Positions 1-4,914 of a stretch of DNA of 5,508 nt are shown piece by piece (the first letter of the stretch is position 1; each line of letters starts with the position of its first letter). The DNA lies in assembly GCA_031271065.1 (NCBI GenBank), contig JAISWP010000111.1, positions 1 through 5,508 on the forward strand. Reading direction: 5' to 3'. The translations under genes and the position numbers were made by a program. This DNA comes from Synergistaceae bacterium. GTDB taxonomy: Bacteria; Synergistota; Synergistia; Synergistales; Synergistaceae. The notes under the pieces are model-generated. The model did no database searches, was not told where the DNA came from, and saw nothing but the letters and a program-made list of their open reading frames with translations.

Positions 1-1
1 A

Positions 2-1528
2 AGCACAGGGTTGGTCTATACCTTTGCGAACCTCGAAGGATGGACCGGTGCGGCTGACGTGGCTACAGGCACATACTACTACGGAGTTAACGTCAATAAC
101 GTCACCGGAGCTAAATTAAGCAGGGTATATTCCGACGGAACAACAACAGGTCCTGTTGTTTCGGCAAAGGTAACTGTTGACGACGCGAGGGATCTGGCTG
201 CGGGTTCCACTGATCCCGGCCGTCCTCCGGCAAAGCCGGGGGAAAAATTCCTGGACACCGCTACCGGGACGATATACACCGCCAATTCCACCGGAAACGG
301 ATGGCTCACCACGACCGAACAAATGGCTGCCGACACAGCGTACGCTGTGAAGAGCATCCCGACTGGAACGCCTGAAAATATCTACGTGCTCGATTCCGGA
401 GCAGCGGCGACTCCTCCGATAGCTGCCGTGCCTCCAAAGCCCGTAGCTGTCAAAAATGTCCTCGATTCCGCCAGCGGGAACAAGAACGTGTTCAGATACG
501 ACGCCGCGCTGGGGGAATGGAAAAGCATAAACGAAAATTACGGACTGTCCCCTGACGAAAACTCAACGACCACCCAGGAAGCGATCAACGCTTTTGGAGA
601 GAGTATGATCCTTTCTCATGACTGGGAGGATAAGTTCACGGTCTATGACTCCCGGGGCAATCCGCATACGCTGATCGTATCTTTCAGAAAGGTGCTTGAC
701 CGTCCCGCGGAACCTCTCGCAAGCCCGCCGACTGGCGCTGAGGCCGAGTGGGACTGGTACGCCTATTACGCTGACTCGGACGGGAACATCCTGCCGCAGT
801 ACGGCCAGGGGGCCGGAACGATGGTGTTCGGGGATGACGGGCTTTTGAAGCGCACTTACTACTATGAGCCGACTCCTCCTGTTCCTGATCCTAATGGGAC
901 TAACTCGCCAAGCGCTCCTGTATACGACACATGGACAGTCGTCCAGAAAGTCATCGGAAATCAGCAGGACGACGCCAAAGTGACAGGAAAGGTCGTTGCC
1001 GATTTCAACCTGGCCGGAGCAGAGGGTTCGGTAAACACCAACGTTAACCCCGCAACTTACGGCTCTAATATGATAACGCTCGATTTCCTGGGTTCCTCGC
1101 AGATAGAGGGGGTCACCAACTTCGGGTCCGAGTCCACTACTAAGCTCAGTGACCAGGACGGATACGCCATGGGGGTGCTGAACGACTGGAGCGTGAGCGG
1201 CACCGGCGTCATAACCGGCTCGTACAGCAACGGACGGAACCTGCCGATAGCCCAGGTCGCCGTCGCGATGTTCGCCAACGAACAGGGGCTCTCCAAAGTG
1301 GGCGAGACCTGCTTCGCCGAGACGGTCAACTCGGGGCTCGCCCAGGTGGGCGCGCCTCAGACCAACGGCGCCGGCAGCATCGAGGGCAACGCGATAGAGA
1401 TGTCCAACGTGGACCTGTCCGAGGAGTTCGTGAACCTCATCAGAGCCCAGCGCGGATTCCAGGCCAACACGAGGGTGGTCACCACATCCGACCAGGTGCT
1501 GGAAGAACTCATCAACATGAAACGGTAA
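2..1528 (+). CDS. flgE: Flagellar hook protein FlgE, 5' truncated by window edge
   Basis: FlgE polymerises outside the cell into the curved hook that joins the rod to the filament. The reading frame is open to the left edge, so the start and the N-terminal D0/D1 part are missing and 508 residues are visible (numbered from the codon at position 2). Residues about 208-315 are the hook D2 domain, with the typical YDSRGNPHTL strand (215-224) and a GTMVFGDDG turn (272-280). Residues about 350-508 are the returning D1/D0 part, with the GSSQIEGVTNFGSES segment, an ANEQGLSKVGETCFAETVNSG-like stretch and the C-terminal bundle RAQRGFQANTRVV (481-493), shared by axial flagellar proteins. Residues 1-200 are an unusual Pro/Gly/Thr-rich insertion not seen in short FlgE proteins such as the roughly 400-residue enterobacterial one. 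The only visible cysteine is residue 437. FlgE is preferred over FlgF/FlgG because of the D2 domain and the size. Stop is TAA at 1526-1528. Confidence 0.96.
   Translation, partial: STGLVYTFANLEGWTGAADVATGTYYYGVNVNNVTGAKLSRVYSDGTTTGPVVSAKVTVDDARDLAAGSTDPGRPPAKPGEKFLDTATGTIYTANSTGNGWLTTTEQMAADTAYAVKSIPTGTPENIYVLDSGAAATPPIAAVPPKPVAVKNVLDSASGNKNVFRYDAALGEWKSINENYGLSPDENSTTTQEAINAFGESMILSHDWEDKFTVYDSRGNPHTLIVSFRKVLDRPAEPLASPPTGAEAEWDWYAYYADSDGNILPQYGQGAGTMVFGDDGLLKRTYYYEPTPPVPDPNGTNSPSAPVYDTWTVVQKVIGNQQDDAKVTGKVVADFNLAGAEGSVNTNVNPATYGSNMITLDFLGSSQIEGVTNFGSESTTKLSDQDGYAMGVLNDWSVSGTGVITGSYSNGRNLPIAQVAVAMFANEQGLSKVGETCFAETVNSGLAQVGAPQTNGAGSIEGNAIEMSNVDLSEEFVNLIRAQRGFQANTRVVTTSDQVLEELINMKR
239..526 (+). 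repeat. Degenerate internal repeat in the FlgE insertion
   Basis: Two stretches of the insertion look like diverged copies of one module of about 25 residues. Copy 1 is residues 80-103 (positions 239-310), with key residues K82, LDTATG at 84-89 and W101. Copy 2 is residues 150-175 (positions 449-526), with LDSASG at 154-159 and W173. Both run as an LD(T/S)A(T/S)G turn, an aromatic or hydrophobic strand, then G-x-W. A shorter VLDSG echo lies between them at residues 129-133. The DNA shares an exact 10-base direct repeat, ctcgattccg, at 389-398 and 461-470. The pattern suggests a duplicated small beta module exposed on the hook surface. Similarity is by eye and the copies are short, so chance convergence in a low-complexity region is possible. 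Confidence 0.4.
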
Positions 1529-1545
1529 GACCCAAACGTCCGCGC

Positions 1546-1570
1546 GGGGATGACCGGCTGAGTCATCCTC
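1546..1570 (+). promoter_or_regulatory. Intergenic stem-loop between flgE and flbD
   Basis: A perfect 7-bp inverted repeat, ggatgac (1548-1554) and gtcatcc (1562-1568), encloses a 7-nt loop. It extends by a G-U and a G-C pair to 1546/1570 and, past one C-A mismatch, by two more GC pairs to 1543/1573. It starts 17 nt after the flgE stop. A run of five T lies at 1587-1591, about 13 nt beyond the stem, too far for a textbook intrinsic terminator. It may therefore be a weak attenuator, an mRNA 3'-end stabiliser or a processing site that separates very abundant hook mRNA from the motor genes. Its role is inferred; the pairing is seen directly. Confidence 0.5.
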
Positions 1571-1620
1571 ACGGGCAGGTAAGCGGTTTTTCGGGTATTA
1601 CAATCTTTATGTCTCTGTTC

Positions 1621-1626
1621 GGAGGG
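1621..1626 (+). promoter_or_regulatory. Ribosome binding site of flbD
   Basis: GGAGGG lies 11 nt before GTG 1638. It decides the start: an in-frame GTG at 1626 overlaps this site, has no Shine-Dalgarno sequence of its own, and would add four residues (MICA) not found in the family, whose members begin MI-x-(V/L)-T-(R/K)-L. Confidence 0.75.
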
Positions 1627-1637
1627 TGATTTGTGCT

Positions 1638-1859
1638 GTGATAGAATTGACGAAGCTGAAGGGTTCGAAGTTCGCGCTCAATTCGGATCACATAGAAACT
1701 ATGGAGGAAACTCCCGATACTGTGATCACCCTCATGAATGGGCACAAGTACGTCGTCCGGGAGAGGGTCGGGGAGATTATATCGCTGATAGAGTCTTTCA
1801 GGAGGAATTCTTCCGGATATTCCGCGCCTGGCTTTTACGCCGGGCCGGAAAACGATTGA
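1638..1859 (+). CDS. flbD: FlbD/SwrD-family flagellar motility protein
   Basis: This is a small cytoplasmic protein of 73 residues from GTG 1638. It matches the FlbD (YlzI/SwrD) family along its core: MIELTKLKGSKFALN at the N-terminus, the IETMEETPDTVITL segment (19-32) and NGHKYVVRE (34-42), followed by a short helix (45-54). The tail from about residue 55, with Gly, Ser, Pro and Tyr, is lineage-specific. It should not be confused with the Caulobacter sigma-54 activator also called FlbD. In Bacillus subtilis, SwrD raises flagellar motor power and supports swarming. That role fits its position directly upstream of motA here, but no catalytic residue is known and the mechanism is open. The stop codon TGA forms part of the motA ribosome site, so translation of the two genes is probably coupled. 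Confidence 0.92.
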   Translation: MIELTKLKGSKFALNSDHIETMEETPDTVITLMNGHKYVVRERVGEIISLIESFRRNSSGYSAPGFYAGPEND

Positions 1860-1864
1860 GGTGA
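1858..1864 (+). promoter_or_regulatory. Ribosome binding site of motA overlapping the flbD stop
   Basis: GAGGTGA sits 7 nt before the motA GTG at 1872 and shares bases with the flbD stop codon TGA (1857-1859). A ribosome finishing flbD therefore ends on the motA initiation site. This supports the GTG start, which also gives the family-typical MDLASIIGL N-terminus. Confidence 0.8.
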
Positions 1865-1871
1865 TAGTCCA

Positions 1872-2651
1872 GTGGATCTGGCGTCTATTATAGGTCTTTC
1901 TCTTTCCATAATCGTCGTCGTCTGGGGTATGGTGATGGGTGGGGACATCATGGCTTTCTACGATCTTCCGTCCATTCTCATAGTGCTGGGCGGGACGTTC
2001 GGCGCGACGATGCTCGCAAACCCGATCGAGAGGTCCAAAAATTTTCCCCGGATAATAAAGCACGCCTTTACCAGCGAGCAGATAGACATGATAGGGCTCA
2101 TCCAGACACTCGTCAGCTTCGCGGAGAAAGCCCGCAGGGAGGGACTGCTCGCCCTGGAGGAGGACGCCTCGCAGCTGGACGACGAATTTATGCGCAAATC
2201 CATACAGCTCGTGGTGGACGGCACTGACCCGGAACTCGTCAAATCCATACTGGACACGGAGATAGGGCTTCTCGAGGAGCGCCACGGGTCCAACAAGGGC
2301 TATCTGGACTCCATAGCGGAACTCGGGCCGGCCTTCGGGATGCTCGGAACCCTCATAGGGCTCATACAGATGCTCGGCAACCTGAGCGATCCCGACGCTC
2401 TGGGCCCCGGTATGGCTGTCGCGCTCGTTACCACTTTCTACGGCTCCGTACTGGCGAACATGTTCGCCATTCCCATGGGCAAAAAACTTGTGCAAAGTTC
2501 GAGCAAGGAGATACTCTGCCGCGAGCTGATGGTTGAGGGAATACTCTCCATACAGGCCGGGGAGAATCCGCGTATAGTGGAGGAGAAACTCAAGGTATTC
2601 CTGCCTCCGAAGATGCGCAGGTTGCTGGACGAGGGCAAGGAGGAGGAGTAG
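1872..2651 (+). CDS. motA: Flagellar stator protein MotA (PomA-like)
   Basis: MotA is the inner-membrane ring subunit of the stator; five copies surround a MotB dimer, conduct ions and push on FliG. The protein has 259 residues, a normal length for the short MotA/PomA branch. Membrane helices are expected at about 3-22, 33-50, 148-170 and 181-204. The large cytoplasmic loop carries ARREGLLALEE (87-97), where R89/R90 and E96/E97 fit the charged residues known to contact FliG. LGPAFGMLGTLIGL (151-164) contains P153, matching the essential pore proline, and T160. AVALVTTFYGS (182-192) holds T187/T188. Threonines at these positions are typical of sodium-type PomA, where Bacillus proton-type MotA has alanines. 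The GTG start follows a good ribosome site. The C-terminus GKEEE is written in codons that form the motB ribosome site. motB follows after 5 nt. Confidence 0.97.
   Translation: MDLASIIGLSLSIIVVVWGMVMGGDIMAFYDLPSILIVLGGTFGATMLANPIERSKNFPRIIKHAFTSEQIDMIGLIQTLVSFAEKARREGLLALEEDASQLDDEFMRKSIQLVVDGTDPELVKSILDTEIGLLEERHGSNKGYLDSIAELGPAFGMLGTLIGLIQMLGNLSDPDALGPGMAVALVTTFYGSVLANMFAIPMGKKLVQSSSKEILCRELMVEGILSIQAGENPRIVEEKLKVFLPPKMRRLLDEGKEEE
2639..2648 (+). promoter_or_regulatory. Ribosome binding site of motB inside the end of motA
   Basis: The run GGAGGAGGAG is formed by the last codons of motA (three GAG Glu codons after AAG) and ends 8 nt before the motB ATG at 2657. Initiation of motB thus needs bases that also encode the acidic MotA tail, and the two genes are likely to be translated in a coupled way. 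Confidence 0.85.
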
Positions 2652-2656
2652 CGAAA

Positions 2657-3397
2657 ATGGCCCGGCGGAAAAAATCCGACGGCGGAGGCGGAGGGGCTCC
2701 GGCCTGGATGGCGACATACGGCGACATGGTCACGCTGCTTCTGTGCTTTTTCGTCCTCCTTTATTCTTTTTCAAACATAGACGCGAAGAAATTCGAAGCG
2801 CTCTCCGTGTCGCTGCAGAACGCCTTCAACATCCAGCCCGGCGGCGAGACGCCCAGGAGCGCGCCGCAGGTGGAGGGAGGGGCTCTCCGCGAGGGCGCGG
2901 GAGACGCCGAGCGTCCCACCGATTCCGACCAGACATACAACTCGAATAAGATTCTCGCTATGGTGCAGGAGTCGCTGAAAGACGAGATGCGAAACGAGGA
3001 TATAAGGCTCTCTGTCGACGAGAGGGGGGTCGTGATCGCCCTTTCGGAGCAGATGCTTTTCGATGAGGGTTCCGCAAAGCTGCGCCCGGAATCTCTGCGG
3101 ATACTTTATAAAATAAGCGGAGTCTTAAATGTGATACCGAATCAGATATCGGTGGAGGGGCACACCGATTCCGGCATACCGGAGCGCAGCATATATATCG
3201 ACAACTGGGGGTTGTCGTCGGCCCGCGCTTCCCGTGTAACCGCCTATCTCGACGAGACTCTGAAAGTGCCCCGGAACAGGCTGAGGGCCGTGGGTTTAGG
3301 GGCCTCCTCTCCGCTCGTGCCGAATAATTCCGAGGAGAACATGAGGCTGAACAGAAGGGTCGACATAGTGATCCTGTCAATTCATCCGGTGCGTTAG
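2657..3397 (+). CDS. motB: Flagellar stator protein MotB (PomB-like)
   Basis: MotB anchors the stator to peptidoglycan and carries the ion-binding aspartate. The protein has 246 residues. A basic, Gly-rich cytoplasmic N-terminus (MARRKKSDGG) leads into one membrane helix at about 17-38, with the essential aspartate as D23 in YGDMVTLLLCFFVLLYSFS. The following IDAKKFEAL stretch (41-49) is where the plug helix lies. Residues about 60-95 form a flexible Pro/Gly/acidic linker. Residues about 105-242 are an OmpA-type peptidoglycan-binding domain, with LFDEGSAKLRPES (134-146), VEGHTDSG (166-173), the N-x2-LSSARA-x2-V motif (N184 to V194) and LNRRVDIVI (231-239). C30 lies seven residues after D23, as in my memory of Vibrio PomB, which points to sodium coupling. 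fliL begins 24 nt downstream. Confidence 0.97.
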   Translation: MARRKKSDGGGGGAPAWMATYGDMVTLLLCFFVLLYSFSNIDAKKFEALSVSLQNAFNIQPGGETPRSAPQVEGGALREGAGDAERPTDSDQTYNSNKILAMVQESLKDEMRNEDIRLSVDERGVVIALSEQMLFDEGSAKLRPESLRILYKISGVLNVIPNQISVEGHTDSGIPERSIYIDNWGLSSARASRVTAYLDETLKVPRNRLRAVGLGASSPLVPNNSEENMRLNRRVDIVILSIHPVR

Positions 3398-3421
3398 CGC
3401 CTGTGGCTGGGAGATGGTTTT

Positions 3422-3883
3422 ATGGCATTGGTGAAAAGAACGATGATGCTGGTGGTGGTGGGAGTCGTCGTCCTCGTCGTCGGGATCGGCGGCGGACTTC
3501 TCGTCGGATTAAAGTATTTTTCCCCGGCTCCCGAAACTGCTAACAGGGAAGCGCAGATACCCGATCCGGGTCCTATGGTGGATCTCGGCCAGTTCACCAG
3601 TACGATGGCGGATCCCGAGGTCCATGTGGTGAAAGTCAAGGTCACGCTGGAGCTGGCGAGCGCGAACGTCTCTCTCAGACTTACGGACCCCGGATGGACG
3701 GTCATGATGAAGGACGAGATTTTGAAAACGCTGAAAGACCAGCGATACGACAACGTGCGTTACGCCGAGGGCATGGAGAAGCTCAAGCAGGACCTGAGAG
3801 CCCGCCTCAACGTCATCCTTCCCAGAGTGGACGGAAACGCGGCAGTGAACAGGGTACTCTTTGACGAATTCATGACTCAGTAG
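3422..3883 (+). CDS. fliL: Flagellar basal body-associated protein FliL
   Basis: FliL is a single-pass inner-membrane protein that surrounds or supports the stator near the basal body and increases torque or stator stability in several bacteria. The protein has 153 residues. A short basic N-terminus (ALVKR) precedes a long Val/Gly/Leu membrane helix at about 8-30. The periplasmic part holds the family pattern: MVDLGQFTSTM (52-62), then VHVVKVKVTLEL (67-78), the helix around MMKDEILKTLKDQ (95-107), the EGMEKLKQDLRARLN stretch (116-130) and the closing VLFDEFMTQ (145-153), where FliL proteins typically end in V-x-F-x-x-(F/Y)-x-x-Q. The ATG is preceded by GGGAGA (3409-3414) at 7 nt. Its place between motB and fliM is the usual one. 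FliL sequences diverge fast, so helix position and length are the weaker parts of the call. Confidence 0.94.
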   Translation: MALVKRTMMLVVVGVVVLVVGIGGGLLVGLKYFSPAPETANREAQIPDPGPMVDLGQFTSTMADPEVHVVKVKVTLELASANVSLRLTDPGWTVMMKDEILKTLKDQRYDNVRYAEGMEKLKQDLRARLNVILPRVDGNAAVNRVLFDEFMTQ

Positions 3884-3894
3884 GGCCTTAAACA

Positions 3895-3928
3895 GGGGGA
3901 GAGCAGTATGGTACCACCGGAGGTAATG
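3895..3928 (+). promoter_or_regulatory. fliM start region with two possible initiation sites
   Basis: GGGGGAGAG (3895-3903) lies about 6 nt before ATG 3908, a normal distance. A second in-frame ATG at 3926 is preceded by GGAGG (3919-3923) with only 2 nt between, which is too close for efficient use. The second start would give MSQNEIDSLL, nearer to the usual FliM N-terminus. The upstream start is chosen for its better spacing, but the true start is uncertain by six residues. Confidence 0.6.
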
Positions 3929-4912
3929 TCCCAGAACGAAATAGATTCCCTGCTGCAGGCCATATCCAGCGGCGGAGACGATATATCCGGCATGGGGGCC
4001 GTCGAGGAGAAGCCGTTGAAACTGTACGACTTCAGGCGGCCTGATAAGTTCAGCAAGGACCAGATGCGGGCGATACAGATGATCCACGAGTCTTTCTGCC
4101 GCTCGCTGACCACGTCGCTGTCCACTATGGTCCGTTCCATGGTATCCGTGGAGGTGGTGGCGGTCGATCAGCTGGCCTACGATGAGTTCATCCATTCGCT
4201 TGTACAGCCCACCGTGATAGGGATCCTCGAGATGTACCCCCTGAGCGGCAACGCCATACTGGAGATAAACAACCAGCTCACTTTCGCCATAATAGACCGC
4301 CTGCTGGGAGGCAAGGGAGAGCCGCTGCGCAAACCCCGGGACCTCACCGATATAGAGCGCACGGTGGTCGAAAGAGTGATGATGAAGGTGCTGGAGCATC
4401 TGGAGGAGAGCTGGAGCACAGTGGTCGACATACGCTTCCGCTTCGAGACGATGGAGAGCAATCCGTTTTTCGTCCAGGTGTGTCCCGGCACCGACATGGT
4501 GCTGCTCGTGACCATGAAGATACAGATAGGAGACGTGCAGGGCATCATGAATTTCTGCATCCCCTATTTCGTCATAGAGCCGCTGATAGACAAGCTGAGC
4601 TCGCAGCAGTGGTTCTCATCCACCGGGAGAAAGAGCGTGGATGGCGTGCAGGAGATACTGGCGGCCCGCCTGCAGGAAATTTCAGTGCCCCTCGCCCTGG
4701 AGCTGGGACATTCCGTCGTCAGTCTGGGGGATGTCATACAGATGCAGGCGGGGGACGTCATAAGGCTCGACGGGACAGTGAAGGACGATCTCGGCCTCCG
4801 GGTCGGCAACAGGGTCAAATTCCAATGCACCCCCGGTCTCGTTAAAAAGAATTACGCGGCTCAGGTCACTGAGGTCATCGGCGAAGATCTCCCGCTGGAA
4901 GAGGAGGAATAA
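3908..4912 (+). CDS. fliM: Flagellar motor switch protein FliM
   Basis: FliM forms the middle of the cytoplasmic C-ring, links FliG to FliN/FliY and binds CheY-P to change rotation direction. The 334 residues match the family length. The N-terminal CheY-P-binding peptide is SQNEIDSLLQAI (8-19), followed by a flexible Gly/Asp linker. FDFRRPDKFSKDQ-type residues (YDFRRPDKFSKDQ, 40-52) open the CheC-like middle domain (about 40-230), which includes PLSGNAILEIN (111-121) and the FliG-binding GGxG motif as G134-G135-K136-G137. Residues about 250-325 are the SpoA (FliN-like) domain, with VPLALELGHSVVSLGDV (260-276) and LRVGNRVKFQCTPG (297-310). The acidic tail LEEEE is encoded by bases that also form the ribosome site of the next gene, whose ATG is only 2 nt past the TAA stop. 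Confidence 0.98.
   Translation: MVPPEVMSQNEIDSLLQAISSGGDDISGMGAVEEKPLKLYDFRRPDKFSKDQMRAIQMIHESFCRSLTTSLSTMVRSMVSVEVVAVDQLAYDEFIHSLVQPTVIGILEMYPLSGNAILEINNQLTFAIIDRLLGGKGEPLRKPRDLTDIERTVVERVMMKVLEHLEESWSTVVDIRFRFETMESNPFFVQVCPGTDMVLLVTMKIQIGDVQGIMNFCIPYFVIEPLIDKLSSQQWFSSTGRKSVDGVQEILAARLQEISVPLALELGHSVVSLGDVIQMQAGDVIRLDGTVKDDLGLRVGNRVKFQCTPGLVKKNYAAQVTEVIGEDLPLEEEE
4901..4908 (+). promoter_or_regulatory. Ribosome binding site of fliY inside the end of fliM
   Basis: GAGGAGGA, formed by the Glu codons that end fliM, lies 6 nt before ATG 4915. It fixes the fliY start and repeats the arrangement seen at the motA-motB junction. Confidence 0.85.
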
Positions 4913-4914
4913 AG

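Noticed and set aside
11..13. TTG at position 11 as the start of flgE
   Set aside because: The frame is open to the window edge, no ribosome site precedes it, and the N-terminal D0/D1 region of FlgE would be missing.
1573..1588. Sigma-54 type promoter (GGGCAGG, then CGGTT)
   Set aside because: The -24 part matches moderately, but the essential GC at -12 reads GT, so the match is too weak to claim.
1543..1591. Textbook intrinsic terminator after flgE
   Set aside because: The stem is real, but the T run is about 13 nt past it, so a strong terminator is not supported; it is listed only as a stem-loop of unknown role.
1576..1604. Sigma-70 type promoter before flbD (TACAAT at 1599-1604)
   Set aside because: The -10-like hexamer is good, but no -35-like hexamer is found at 16-18 nt upstream and there is no extended -10 TG. 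A sigma-28 type pattern is not seen either.
1626..1628. GTG 1626 as the flbD start
   Set aside because: It overlaps the ribosome site and adds four residues absent from the family; GTG 1638 gives the family-typical N-terminus.
1569..2717. Minus-strand open frame of 382 codons across flbD, motA and the start of motB
   Set aside because: It lies antisense to three well-supported genes, has no ribosome site, resembles no protein family I know, and is composed of His/Arg/Tyr-rich shadow sequence caused by the codon bias of the + strand genes.
3509..4399. Minus-strand open frame of 296 codons across fliL and fliM
   Set aside because: It is an antisense shadow of fliL and fliM, with very high His, Leu and Arg and no recognisable domain.
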